DNA of 64,000 bases from Epiperipatus broadwayi. Taxonomy: Eukaryota > Onychophora > Udeonychophora > Euonychophora > Peripatidae. The translations under genes were made by a program, and so were the position numbers. The notes beneath the pieces are model-generated. The model was not told the DNA's origin and searched no databases. It saw nothing but the letters and a program-made list of their open reading frames with translations. The stretch's first letter is position 1. Every line of letters starts with the position of its first letter. Of the stretch, positions 24,500-36,310 are shown one piece after another. The stretch is taken from the NCBI GenBank assembly GCA_028023455.1, contig JAQFVV010012446.1, positions 5,147,501 to 5,211,500 of the forward strand. Direction: 5' to 3'.

Positions 24500-25252
24500 C
24501 AATATATCAGAGGTAATCAACCTTTTTTACTTACCACCCATATTTCTACTCTTATTATCAATATAATTTATCCACTGCCTACCAATGCTCAAATAACTTA
24601 ATTTAATGCTTCATTTGATGATGTTCTGTAAGAAACACATTTTATTTGTTACAGATTAGATAAAACCTATCTTCAAGCATTTTGGCAAATGACTTGAAAA
24701 TGTATTTCTTTTTGAGATATGGGTTAAAAAATTTATAACATTTGTCAAACGTTGATAGCCAAGAGGTCAGTGCAGCTGCATTACAAGCAAGCAGTTGCTT
24801 GCAGACAGTTGTTGTGGTTCACTTCCCAGCCGATGCTTGGACATTTGGAAAAAAAAAAGGAAAAAAATTATAACATTTTACAAACAGGTTTAACTAACTT
24901 CAAATGTTCACAGACCATTGTAGATAAAGAGGTAGACCACAGACTGTTATAAGTTGTTTAAGTATTGTTACAAGTCATGTGTACATAGCCACAGGCTTCA
25001 TTGGTTGTTTCCTTATATTGCCAACCAAAAGCATAATTGTAAATTGTATATAAATGTTAATTTCAAAATTAGAATCTTTATAGATTTTACCAAATAAGCA
25101 TATTTCATGAGAGGCATGAGCAACTCTGCAAAAAAGATTTAAATGCCTGTTGCACATGTATAGTAATGTATGGCTTTTCTTTTAACATCTAGAAAATACT
25201 CACTGCCCACTAGAGGGCATTAGGGTCCAGGTTGGCAAACCTGGCAATATAC
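24500..25252. mobile_element. Non-autonomous hAT element with 8-bp TSD
   Basis: The left end CAGAGGTAATCAACC (24508) and the reverse complement of the right end CCAGGTTTGCCAACC (25244) are hAT-like. Flanks CAATATAT (24500-24507) and CAATATAC (25245-25252) give the 8-bp duplication expected for hAT, with one mismatch. The 737-bp body has no transposase frame and carries a SINE at 24751-24867. Confidence 0.75.
24733..24885 (+). mobile_element. tRNA-derived SINE inside the hAT element
   Basis: The body 24751-24867 begins GTTGATAGCCAAGAGGTCAG (degenerate box A) and has GTGGTTCACTTCCC (box B-like), then GGACATTTGG and an A-rich tail. Flanks TTATAACATTTGTCAAAC (24733-24750) and TTATAACATTTTACAAAC (24868-24885) match at 16 of 18 bases. 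A less diverged relative lies at 48339-48435. Confidence 0.75.
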
Positions 25253-25625
25253 TGTACATCAAATTTAGAAAAGATAATAAAAGATGAATATTATGTATGT
25301 GCTCTCAATGTAAACTGAAGTACTATTAATAAATATGATTACATATGGTAGCTAATTCAAGGTGTTCTATAATATATATATATAAATTTTAATCCATTTA
25401 TTTTTTAATCCATTTTCGTAGAGCCTCAGAGATGGAAAAAATTGTTGCTCACATATCATAAAATGTATTTAACTTTAAGAATTTGAAGAACTTTTTTTTA
25501 TTATTATTCTTTACAATTTCTGTTTGTTTACATTTTTTATTGGAAAGCATGTAAAAACATAGTTCACAGGTTTAGTGTATGTTCAAATAATGACATGGGC
25601 ATATACATTGTATATATTGTTGAAT
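25253..25625. other. No gene recognised
   Basis: AT-rich sequence between the hAT element and the RTE insertion, with a TA run near 25375. Confidence 0.4.
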
Positions 25626-26064
25626 ATATTTAACTAGTAAGGTCAGTAACAAAAAATATTTATCATTTACACAAACATTCATTCTGCCTTATCAGGCATT
25701 GAGAAGAAAGACCATGGTGTTTCTCGATCTTAAACTCAGAGGTAAAAAGCCAATGTATGGGTAAGACAACAAACAGGTGTTACTGACCTTATTGAAAAAA
25801 TTAAAAGATTGAAATGGAGTTGGGCTGAACATATTGCTAGAAGAAATGATAATAGATGGACAATTGAAATTTTAAACTGGATTCCAAGAGATTGTAAAAG
25901 ACCCAGAAAGAGACCACATGTGAGATGGATGGATGAAATAAGAAAATGTGCAGGGGTGTTGTGGAAAAGAGAAGCTAAAGATCGGAGAAGATGGATTAAA
26001 CTTGGAGAGACCTTCATCCTGCAGTGGATTGATAATGGTTGATGATGATGATATTTAACTAGTA
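25626..26064 (+). mobile_element. RTE LINE copy with 5' inversion and 14-bp TSD
   Basis: The perfect duplication ATATTTAACTAGTA flanks the insertion at 25626-25639 and 26051-26064. Inside, 25651-25754 is the reverse complement of the RTE 5' UTR region (about 58382-58480), and 25751-26050 is the RTE 3' end in direct orientation (matching 61161-61463 and ending GATGATGATG). The two parts share CAAT at the junction. About 2.7 kb of the element is missing between them. The first bases, 25640-25650 (AGGTCAGTAAC), match the reverse complement of RTE near 61184-61195. Confidence 0.85.
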
Positions 26065-26169
26065 CATATATTAGACTTTTGTTGCAATTAGTTTATTGTG
26101 TCCTGTGTTTAATCATTCTCACTTGATTGTTTGCTAATCTGACTCCTTCGAAAAAATTAGGTTTCTTAA

Positions 26170-26221
26170 AAGGGAATTGAAAACAAAGACATAACAAGGG
26201 AATTGAAAACAAAGACATAAC
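26170..26221 (+). repeat. Exact tandem duplication, 26-bp unit
   Basis: AAGGGAATTGAAAACAAAGA followed by CATAAC, at 26170-26195, is repeated exactly at 26196-26221. Confidence 0.85.
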
Positions 26222-26229
26222 AACTTTAT

Positions 26230-26890
26230 TCTTAGAATATATATATCATTAAAAACCGGTCAAAACTTAAACAATTCCAATATCAATAACAATTTCAAAC
26301 TGTTGTCAAGGCAACCTTTTAACAATATATATGAGTGTGTGCACGCATGTTTAAATATCTGCCTGCATGTGTACCTAAGTTTAGTCCTCTGTTCAAAGTC
26401 AAATTAAAATGTTTAGACAATAGAAAGCTACAGTTATTATTCATAGTTTAAACATAAGTAAAATGATTGGTTTCGGATCTCATACTTTAGAGCTTTGAAA
26501 ACTTGAAGGATCCAAAATAGCAAAACAAGATTAAAAAGAATAATGTCATAGACATTATTAAAATGTATGCAATAGATAGATCACACAAACTTCTAATATA
26601 TTCATATTTGGTGATTCGTTTTTATAAACTTGCTATACATTTATATTAAACCACAAGTGGCAACAGCTATCTAAGTTATCATATGTAAATATCATCATTA
26701 TAATCCTCATGTTTATGCCAACAGAATATCAGCAATCAGTTATCAAAGCAACATTTCAATGAGATATGGTAAATTCACGCCGCCCTAACAACAGATTGTT
26801 GAGATTCTATTGCTTTGTTTAAGCATGAGAATTGTAGTAATGTCATTTGCATACATTATATGTGTGATAGAGAGGGAGGTAATATTGCAA
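26230..26890. other. Dispersed-repeat piece, otherwise no gene seen
   Basis: 26230-26325 matches 21930-22025 (shared CAAACTGTTGTCAAGGCAAC). The rest is AT-rich without a supportable feature. Confidence 0.4.
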
Positions 26891-26891
26891 T

Positions 26892-27603
26892 ATGAGGTCA
26901 CCTAGAATTAAAAGGTTTCTTGACTCAGCAATTGAACGCATACAAAAATACATTGTGATTAACCATGATACATTTGACACCCGAATCAAAATATGGGAGG
27001 CTCTTACATCCTGTCAATATAGCCATAGACCCACAGTTGAAAAGACTAATAAGAGAATAATCTTATTTGGCCTTTGACACTTGGAACCTAAGTACCTAGA
27101 CTTTGCACTAAAGATTAACCTAAATTCCATCAGTACAAATTGATTCCTTGTCTACAAAAGAGGTATTAGCATGATTGATCCAATCTGCCTGCTCTGCCAA
27201 AGGCAAGAAGAAACCTTTGACCATCTGATCCACTCATGCCCAGACCTTTCTTTCTCGAAGGAATATCATCCAGAATCTCAAAGTAGATTACTACCTGGTC
27301 ATCTCCCTCAAGGATAGCATCATGTCAAGGTCAATTCCCATTATAAGACTCTCATTCTTTATCAACTATGCTACTTGGACCATCAGATGCAAAAAAATCT
27401 TTAAAACAAGTAGCTTTCATGAGGATGGCTACATTTTGAGAAAGTTACACAAAATCAGGAATCGTGACAAACTGATAACTCCCAACCAGCATTATTTGAC
27501 ACCGAGCCACATCCTGCTATCTCAATGGACTTTTCAGCAGCTCACAAAATTATTAACACTAATTGATTGTGGTCATGAAATTAGCAACCAGGCAGTCAAT
27601 TGA
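26892..27603 (+). pseudogene. Tx1/L1-like LINE C-terminal fragment
   Basis: Three open pieces give the C-terminus of a LINE polyprotein. ICLLCQRQEETFDHLIHSC near 27180-27240 carries CX2CX8HX4C. Before it is a helical region (26892-27077). After it is a frame of 93 codons (27322-27603) with FFINYATWTIRCKKIF, resembling Tx1-type tails. Stops at 27077 and near 27140 and frame changes separate the pieces. The clade assignment is tentative. The DNA downstream has AATAAA near 27803. Confidence 0.55.
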
Positions 27604-27679
27604 TAATTGGACTGCATGTGAGGTTGCAGCAGACTATATCTGGGTACCTATATTGTATTTACATATTTGTCTAATTATT

Positions 27680-28985
27680 TGTTTAATCTTTATTCATACA
27701 TAATATAGTAACTCTCCCCCACACATATCATAAAATCATTTCTACCTTTTTGCCATGTCACACTTACATACTACCTATGACACTATATACACATTATTCT
27801 CGTAATAAAGTTTATAGAGATAAAGCTGATTTTTTTTTTGTCCATACTTATATAAAATTGTTAAAATATTACCGTTAATTAAAAAGAAAATGTCAAACTT
27901 AACTTAAATTGAACGTTTTAGATTCTACATAAAGTTTAATAACGCATACTATTATTTCAGTAAATTTAATAGTATAATAACTTGTTTTTTCAGGATCGTA
28001 TCTAATAAATATACATATTATAAATCAAACAATCGCACGCGAAACATTATTTTAATATTTCTTTTAGGGAATTCAGTCTTTCCGGTGGATTGTTAGCCTC
28101 GATTTGAATATTCGATTTTTAATGTTTTATTTTTAACATTAGTTCATCAAATTTGGCATTCTGCATGTATATATATATTCATTAACGAACATACACATTA
28201 CATCAAATTTTTTCCACTTTATAATCTACAGGACATTTACCGTAACGCTTCAAAGGTCTCTTTATTTGATTAGATAGGCTATATGCTTACATGTTTATAT
28301 AAATAACCATAACAATTTATAACATTTTAAAAATAATTAATAACATATCGCTATTGCAAAAGTTTATATTTCGTTATATAGTTAAATTTTTTAACGTTAA
28401 TTATATTGCAGAAACAAATTATATCAATGCTCATCATTATCATTTTAAACCACAGAATGAAAGTCTCTTCAAGATTAATCCAGTTAAAAGATAGAAAGTT
28501 GAAAAATTTTAAAAAAAAACTCTCTTCCCCCTTCTCTCTCTCTCACATATTTTTTTTTTTTTAATTTTTTCAAAATTTCCGGGGTTTCTTTAAAACTACA
28601 ACATCTCTCCTTTTTTTATCATCTTCTTTATCCAATCCAGTTCCATTTTAGACTCTTGATTCTTTTAGTAATATAAATGATGCCTGTTTATTTTGTCACC
28701 CACATATTTTGATATGATCTCTTCTTGTTACTCTTATCGTACATCTCTCCATACTTAAATATAGCAAAATGTGAAAGTATTGTAAAATGTGAAGGATTAA
28801 TGTTGTTAACTTATTTTAAGCTTACTCTCAAATAATGGACTTTTCCAAACTATAATGTTAACAAGATCAAATTAAACCTATACTACAGCTTTCCAATGAA
28901 ATAACAATGAAAATAAATAAATAACCAATGACACAAATAGGCCAATGGGAGGCTTGGATCAGTGAATTCAATTATTCTCAGTAAA
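27680..28985. other. No gene recognised
   Basis: AT-rich. It contains a pyrimidine-rich tract (about 28518-28570) and many T runs. No coding region or known repeat recognised. Confidence 0.4.
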
Positions 28986-28987
28986 AA

Positions 28988-29572
28988 GAGTATTAAAACA
29001 GGCAAAACTCTCTATATGCATTGCCACTCAGTGCAAGCCAGAGTAATCAATGGATGCCAGAAGGCTTGTGTGTAAAATCCCCATCTAGTGCCTACTCATC
29101 CACTATCCACAGACTAGTTTCTGGCTTGTGGCCTTCGTCAGTGATGAGCCTTGGATCTGAGAGCACTGCACGTAGATCTTAAGATCTAATGCAACCCTCC
29201 AGCAGCCTATATGACTATATAAGCTAATGAGCTTGGATTAAAGATATTATAGTATTTTTCAATTTAAGACTCATAGTTTTGTAGTTAAGTAGAGATAAAA
29301 GGTGGCCGCTGGAGGGTTGCATTAAATCCTAAGATCTAGGTGCAGTGCTCTCAATTCCAAGGCTCTTCCCTGACGAAGGCACACAAGCCAGAATCTAGTC
29401 TGGGGATATTGGATGAGTAGGCACTAGATGGGGATTTTATGCACAAGCCTTCTGGCATCCATTGATTACTCTGGCTTGCACTGAATGGCAATACATATAG
29501 AGTTTTGTCTGTTGTAATAACAGTTATAAGCAAGCATAAGAAATGGTAATCATGTGATGTTTATTGGCTTAA
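28988..29572. mobile_element. Family A, full foldback copy
   Basis: The left arm from AAAACAGGCAAAACTCTC (about 28995) is family A in reverse orientation up to about 29215. The right arm, about 29300-29570, is in direct orientation and ends TGATGTTTATTGG. The arms mirror each other around the unit's interior. The left arm has an intact hammerhead core on the minus strand. In the right arm the GAAAC reads GAATC. A clean target-site duplication was not resolved. Confidence 0.75.
29098..29156 (-). ncRNA. Hammerhead ribozyme motif, family A, core intact
   Basis: The minus strand shows CTGACGA, helix II GGC/GCC over CACAA, GAAAC, TA, GTC. Inner helix I has two mismatches (TCATCA against TGTGGA). 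Outer helix I pairs ATCCAA with GTGGAT. Core complete, stems weaker than at 52940. Confidence 0.6.
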
Positions 29573-30065
29573 AGAAGGGTATCTAATTATATGCTGGAAG
29601 TTTATTTCAGAAGGTAGTCAGATAACATCAAATAACTGATACACTTCATATGATAGTAAGCTCATTCATTATTTGGTTCATGAGGTATGCTTAATCCTAC
29701 AGTGGGAAACTTTTAGCTACAGACATCATCATACTTACACATGAAGCAAGCCACCTATAGTTTGGAAGCATCAACTCTTAAAAAATACTTGCAATTCATT
29801 CAAGAGACAAATTTATTATTCGCTAATTATTCAAGAAGTTAGCTCACATTAATTTTTGGGTGGCCATTTTTTTGTCTAGATTCCTCATTATCAGAAGGAC
29901 TATCCTAGTTTTCTATGACCTTTATAAAATGTAACTGTCTTTATAGCTGATTGTCTCACCTTTTGTAGAGTTGCCATTTTCTCCATTCTATTGTCACTAA
30001 AATATTTCAGATATTTTTTTATTTAAAAAAGGTAACAATATGTAGTAAATTCTTTTTCTCTAACA
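29573..30065. other. No gene recognised
   Basis: AT-rich sequence without a supportable feature. Confidence 0.4.
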
Positions 30066-30387
30066 CCAGTTCTACCACCTAGTGTAAGCTTGAGTAATCA
30101 ATCAAGACTAGATGATAGTGCTTAATAAATCTCTATCCACTACTGTCCTTCCTATCCTTATTCTCAAACTAATTTATAGCTTATGGCTTTTATCAGTGAG
30201 GAGCTTTGAATCTGGGATAATGCACTTGAAATTTTAAGAACTAATGCACCTTTCCTATATCAGCCATCTTTTGCATCTTTGTTTTGCTATCAAATTGTCA
30301 ATCCAAATTCAAATATAACTTAATGTTTCTAATCTGTGCTAACATGCTTATATGGTAATATAGATCATACATCAGTTATATCCATAT
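30066..30387 (-). mobile_element. Old family A unit, left part of a split tandem pair
   Basis: CACCTAGTGTAAGCTTGAGT at 30076 starts a diverged family A unit that stops abruptly at 30387 and resumes at 32605 after the 2.2-kb insertion. After removing the insertion, the same text occurs 450 bp later at 32747, so this is a tandem pair. Confidence 0.6.
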
Positions 30388-32604
30388 TATAACGATCCAA
30401 ACGAAGTGGGAGATCGCATCGCACCGCACCGCACTACCAAAGAGCGCCATCTAGGCATTTGAGCCTAGAAAAATTTATAAAGTAGGCAGATACGCGCTGT
30501 TAGGATTCCACTTTATTTACATAGTTAGATCGTTAGCCCATTGTCACTAGCTCAGCGGAGACGCCGAGATAAAAATCTATAAATTTTATATCTTAAATAT
30601 AAAAGAATAAAATAATAAAACCCACTGCCAGAAATTAACACAGAAAAATATTTATTTACGCACATATAAAATCATTCTAAACTCGAGGAATAAGTTTAAC
30701 ATTTAGATTTTTATCTTAATTTTTAATTTTACATTTAAAATAGCTTGCTATAATGTTTAATATTTTATTTAGAGGGTCGAGTATGAATGGACTACATAGG
30801 TCTGCATTTGAAAGGAAAATATTCTTCCCTGATTTAACCTTAGGCAACAAATTTCGCAATCAACTGGCGCCAATCCATCTGATACATTCATGTATTCAAT
30901 GTAGCATGATACGACAACACAAGATACTATATTGTCAGGAATGTACATCTGAACAATAAGTAGAAATAGAAAAGACATTGACTCTCCACCAACAGGAATG
31001 TGACATCTGTGGGCAAGTAGATCAATAAACTAAAAACTCCATAGGAATGGACTGCGGTCTTCTGCCGACTTACAAACCCATCCATAGGCAAACAGAGGGT
31101 GTGTGGCGTATATCTATAATCCTGCCCGTAGCGGATCTCATACTACATTTACTAATTACACAAATATATCCAATCCATTGAACCAATTCAACTACGAAAT
31201 GAATAACCTAAGATTACCCTCCCTTAATACAACTTTACAAAACTATATAGCCATTCGCGCCGACTTAATTTTAACATTTATATACGTTCGCACAGATTTG
31301 TTTAAAAATGTTGGGTATAGATCGATTACATAGATTCCACGGTCAAAAACATTTCAAAATAAACATAAACGATCAAAATACAAAATTATTGATACCGACA
31401 ATCGCAGAGGGAAACTTATAAGTAACCCAATAGTATTCACCATAAGATACTTGCGTTGTCACCAATAACTTAAAAGACATCCGAATAAATACATTTTAGA
31501 TACTCACCGTAAGGTATCATTATTTATCGAATGTCTATATATTTTGATCAAATATGAAAACCAAAATCTAATTAACCGCAAACGAATCCATGCAAGCGTC
31601 TATAGACAACTTAAATGTAATGCATTTAATAATTTCTATAATAAAATATTACTACACATAAAAAAATATTAAAAGGGAAATGATTCTTTTAACAATCGGG
31701 AAAGATATAAAATTAACCATTATTAATTCGATTTAAAACTTACAAAAAGTCAGATAAGAGTCCATTTTAAATAAGTCGGCTAGTTTATTAATTTGTTCAA
31801 CTTGACGAAAGTTCTTGATTGATTTTAAGAATTGTTCCTTTTTATAAAATTTAAATTTACTTAGCAATCTTTAAAGTTCTTAATTAAGGTTATGATTTTA
31901 ACAATTGTTCAGTTCTATTGCTTACGGTAGAAAAGTCCCTGTTCCCGTTGGCAATTCCCATGAGACTTTCCTGGAAGACCGGTCTGATGTTTTGGAGGTG
32001 GCAGTTGCTGGTTCTGTCCTGGTATCATTCATTTCATTTCAGAGATAAGTGGGAGAGAACGATAAAGTGCGTCTTTATCGCTCGTCTCCCCAACCAAGTT
32101 GAAAAAAGCTCCTTGAACTCAATATTTCTTTCTTTTTATATCATCCACAAGGATTCACTGAACAAAACGTCACTAATCTGTTTTTTCGTTATGGTCCGGG
32201 CCAAGGCTTAGTGCTTCCATTTGTCAAGCTAAAATCTCTTTCTCTTATCTAACTTTCCATCTGACTTTTTAATTAAACAGCTTTTAGATAATTAATAAAC
32301 AACCATTTCCCTTTATAGATTACAGGAATTAATTAATACCTGTTTTTATTTTAACTTACGTTATTTTTTTATTAAAATATTTTTATATTTCAATCTTGTA
32401 TTTTTTTTTATTAAAAAAAATACGTTCAAATACTTTTTTTTTTTTTGTTTATGAAAAAAATATTTTTAAAGTTTAACATCTGTGCGAATGTATACACGTT
32501 TAACAATGTTTTAATTTTAGCGTTTAGTTTTTTCCTTATTTTTTTTGCGAACTTTTAAGTTTTTATTTTAAATTAATGTAACGACATATTTATATATCGT
32601 TACA
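30388..32604. mobile_element. Unrecognised 2.2-kb insertion with short terminal inverted repeats
   Basis: It cleanly interrupts a family A unit. The left end TATAACGAT and the reverse complement of the right end TGTAACGAT match at 8 of 9 bases, and ATAT lies immediately outside on both sides. Base composition is more GC-rich near the left end (30410-30560). Frames: 30753-30959 has four clustered cysteines (SCIQCSMI, then YCQEC), and past a stop the frame continues to ECDICGQ, giving three CX2C pairs. 31103-31333 and 31918-32211 are open but unrecognised. No RT, transposase or integrase motif was seen, so the class is unknown. Confidence 0.5.
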
Positions 32605-33110
32605 ATATATTGCAATATTCTTAGGTTTTAGTAACTATAAGGACCTGTATCCTCTGTTAGGATTGGTATAACAACAACAAAATATCACATGATACAAGTC
32701 ATACAAGCTTTCCTGTAAAATCTACTTTCTTCTACTCCTGTAATGTCACCTAGTGTAAGCTTGAATAATCTGTAAATGCAAGATGTAAATTCTTGATAAA
32801 TCCCTATCTAGTATTGCCCGACTAATATCTCCAGAGTAGTTTCTAGATAATGGCTAAAAATTTTGGATGTGGATCAAATGCAACTCAATTCTTTGGACCT
32901 AATGCACCTTTACTCTAGAAACCATCATTTCCACCTTGTTTTTGCTATATAGTTGCCAATTTAAATTCAAAAGCTCTTAATGTTTTGAATCTAAGCCAAT
33001 CAGCTTATATAGTCACATAGATCTGACACCAATACTGTATCTTTATATTATTAAGCATTACCATCAAACATCTATTAATTATTTAAACTTGTATATATTA
33101 AATAACACAA
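32605..33110 (-). mobile_element. Old family A unit, continuation and second tandem unit
   Basis: 32605-32690 continues the unit broken at 30387 (TATCACATGATACAAG resembles the family CATCACATGATCAC). The next unit follows directly (CACCTAGTGTAAGCTTGAAT at 32747). Both are diverged; the hammerhead core is not preserved (CCAGAGTAGTTTCTAG near 32830 is a trace of it). Confidence 0.55.
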
Positions 33111-33315
33111 TTGGCATGAGGTAGAGTAAATTAATAAAAATCACTATGTAAGCTGGAACTGTGATGTTTTGTTGGTTTCAAGCAATAGTATTTTGTGAGG
33201 TTCATTAATAATGGTGTAACTCTTCAATTTTACTTTTCATTGAACAAGCTATAAAATCAAATAATCTTTTTAATCTTACAGTTAATCACTTCATCCCCAA
33301 ATATGTTTTTATGTG

Positions 33316-33475
33316 CAGTGCTCTCAGATCCAAGGCTCCTCACTGATGAAGGCCACAAGTCAGAAACTAGTCTGGGGTTATTGGATGAGTAGGCATTAGA
33401 TGGGGATTTTATGCACAAGCCTTCTGGCATTCATTGATTACTCTGGTTGGGGTGGCACTACTGTATGGAGTGTTT
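33316..33475 (+). mobile_element. Family A copy, 5' part, split by LINE-B
   Basis: Direct orientation from GTGCAGTGCTCTCAGATCC to CTGTATGGAGTGTTTT, where LINE-B begins. The family text resumes at about 34657 after LINE-B (TAATAACAATTATGTGC, then GATCATGTGATG). Contains an intact hammerhead core. Confidence 0.75.
33328..33386 (+). ncRNA. Hammerhead ribozyme, family A, core intact
   Basis: Outer helix I ATCCAA (33328-33333) pairs TTGGAT (33381-33386). Inner helix I TCCTCA pairs TGGGGT except at the last position. Box CTGATGA (33343-33349). Helix II GGC pairs GTC with one wobble over CACAA. GAA (33363-33365). Helix III AC pairs GT over TA. Predicted cleavage after C33372 in the favoured GTC triplet. 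An A-A mismatch at the base of helix II departs from the usual G-C pair and may lower activity. Confidence 0.7.
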
Positions 33476-34656
33476 TTTTTTTGGGAGATATTAAGTTAAA
33501 TGTGGTGAATAGATATAGTTATTTGGGAATTATTTTAAGTAATCAGAAAAATTATTTGGATGAATGGGAGAAAAAATTGATAAATGAAGCAAAGAAAAGA
33601 AAGAGATTGATAAAAAAATTAACAGTATTTTCATATAATAAATATGATGTAGCTAGAATTATATGGAAAGGAGTTGCAGTAGCAGGATTAACATATGGTA
33701 ATGATGCATTATATGTTAGTAAAAAGATATTAGATTATTTAGAAAAAGCTCAAAGGGAAGTAGGAAGACATGCATTGGATGCAGAAGTATGGACAGCAAG
33801 GGAGGCAATTCAAGGAGAAATGGGATGGTCAAGTTTTTATATGAGAGATGCAAAAGTAAAATGAAAATGTTTGGTAGTTGCAGTTTATGGATAATAAAAG
33901 AATAGCTAAAATAGTATTTAATTGGGTTATGAGTAAAGGGCAGGTAACAAGATGGGTGAGAAAGGTAATGCAGTATGCAAAAGATTTGGATAAAGAATTT
34001 ATATCAGTATATTTGTACAAAATATGGGATGATTGTGTTAAGAGGATTATTGAGTGTTATAGTAGTAAGGAATGGGATAAAAGAATAAATTTATTAATAA
34101 AGATTCCGGCAGTTAGAGAGATGGAGAAATAGTATGGAGAGTAAAAAGAGTTTAAATATATATAGAAATAAACAGAATATTAGGTGTGAGTTAATATATG
34201 ATAATAGTAAGGAAAGTAGTTTATTGTTTAAGGCTTGAACGGGATCTTTAGCTACAAAAGAATATACATGTAAATGGAAAAATATGGGTGATTTATTTTG
34301 TAAATTATATAAGGAAGGAATTGAAAATATTAGGCATTTGTTAATTGAATGTAAATGTTTGAAAACAGAAAGGGTACATATAATGAAGTTGTGGAAAAAT
34401 AAATATGAAAAGAGTGATTATACAGAAAGTGAATTATTGGTTTTTATGCTGGGTTTGGGAAAAGATAAGGGGGATTTAGATATAAAGGTTATAGAGTTGA
34501 CAAAAATTATGTTGTGGAAATGGGATAGAGCAGATTATGGGTAAATTTAGAGTGGGGAATGTAAAAGAAAGTGGCTAACAGGTTTATCTGGGCATAATTG
34601 CTAAGATATTCTTGACTTCGTTTAAGGAGAAGCCATAATACATCACATCACATCAC
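33476..34656 (+). pseudogene. LINE-B 3' fragment inserted in family A
   Basis: From the region after RT motif C to the 3' end. YSYLGIILSNQKNY (motif E-like) starts a run of about 120 codons to 33864. Pieces at 33878-34132 and 34284-34544 follow in other frames, the last with CKLYKEG and HLLIECK, where the second Cys of CX2C has become Tyr. At least two frame changes and one stop. It ends in three CATCA-type repeats at about 34640-34658. The first frame is fused upstream to family A sequence by chance. 5'-truncated. Confidence 0.8.
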
Positions 34657-34715
34657 CTGTATAATAACAATTATGTGCTAGCATAAGAGATGGTGATCAT
34701 GTGATGTTATGTTTT
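34657..34715 (+). mobile_element. Family A 3' part, displaced by LINE-B
   Basis: TAATAACAATTATGTGCTAG, then CATAAGAGATGGTGATCATG, is the family A 3' tail that should follow 33475 directly. Confidence 0.7.
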
Positions 34716-34718
34716 TAT

Positions 34719-35071
<353 letters not shown>

Positions 35072-35224
35072 TAATTAAATCAAAGAGAAAAATTAATCAA
35101 CATTTTGCTTCCAATGGTTTATAACTACCTGAGAAACTGTTATTTTTACATCTAAAAGACATAACAAAATTGTATTCACCATCGTTATTACCATGAGGTG
35201 ATATTAATGTTTGAATATATATAA

Positions 35225-35757
35225 CACAATTCTACAAATCTATTCACAGAACTATCAAGGCTGAAATGTTACTAAAGGTAATTCACAACCCAGATCCTCC
35301 CAAAATCATTTAAAATAACTTGCAAATAACACCCAGTTTTTTTTTATATATCAATGTCAATCTATTTGTTAGAAAAAAATGACTACTGTTATCTGGATTC
35401 CAATTTTGTTATGTAGCAATAAGGCAAACATTGATACTTGAAAAGGCTAATACTTTATATTAGTAGTGATTTTTTATGTATTAATCATGCCATGTTACTG
35501 CTTCAAATTTTAACATGTTCATAAATAATATTAAGGCTTCTCAAATATGTAACACTGATATTGGATGTCAGATAAAAGGTGACATTTTTTATTTGACAAA
35601 TAGATTGACATTAATATAAGAAAAGATGACATTATTTGCAAGTTTATTAAATAATTCTTTGGGGATCCAGCTTCTGAATTATCTTAGTAATACTTTGGAA
35701 TTGATTGACCCTTGAATAAGTTTATGTTATTATCAGTGTTACATATTTGAGAAACCA
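35225..35757. repeat. Family C foldback
   Basis: 35225-35400 returns as an imperfect reverse complement in 35545-35745 (CAATCTATTTGTTAGA against CAAATAGATTGACATT). A nested inverted pair, CTTCTCAAATATGTAACACT (35536) and GTTACATATTTGAGAAACC (35738), lies around part of it. Related pieces at 36520-36700 and 45690-45930. Confidence 0.6.
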
Positions 35758-36174
35758 TACATTTATGAGCTTGTTAAAATTGTTAGAAGACAACTATTCA
35801 TCATCATCATTTACAATGTGATGTCTCAGTCTATACAAAATTATAAAATAAAAATTTTTTAGGAGCATACTTTTGAATTTTGTAGACCTCTTCAGCTAAT
35901 CATGTTAAGAGTATACTTTTATGGATATACTTCAAGAAATAGTCTTTTAATATCCATACTTGGTCAATCTTCATCCTAAACTGCTGATTTATTAAATTAT
36001 TATTAGTTTCAATGATGACGACAGTGAAATTTTCTTTACTTTATATAAATATTAAAGTTATCCAAAGATTGGCATAATTCGAGAAATTAATCAATTGAAA
36101 TTAAATCCAATTTAATATTCAGTGAAAGATATCCAGCAATACCAAAAACATATAGAGTGTAACTTCTTGAGATG
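35758..36174. other. No gene recognised
   Basis: AT-rich, nothing supportable. Confidence 0.4.
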
Positions 36175-36310
36175 TTGGATGAGAGGAATTTCTGCTATAA
36201 TTTAGAAACATGGAATACATAAAATTTTAAGATAATTTCCTCTTGGATGAGAGGAATTTCTGCTATAATTTAGAAACATGGAATACATAAAATTTTAAGA
36301 TAATTTCCTC
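36175..36310 (+). repeat. Exact tandem duplication, 68-bp unit
   Basis: TTGGATGAGAGGAATTTCTG and the following bases at 36175-36242 are repeated at 36243-36310 without visible difference, which points to a recent event or an assembly duplication. Confidence 0.9.

Noticed and set aside
30388-32604. LTR element
   Set aside because: No long direct repeats at the two ends and no gag or pol motif. Only short inverted ends were found.
33343-33400. Alternative hammerhead fold using CTAGT/ACTAG as a long helix III
   Set aside because: That fold puts A instead of U at position 16.1. The minimal helix III with GTC satisfies all constraints.
33400-33864. A single 154-codon gene
   Set aside because: The first 20 or so codons are family A sequence fused by chance to a truncated LINE-B frame.
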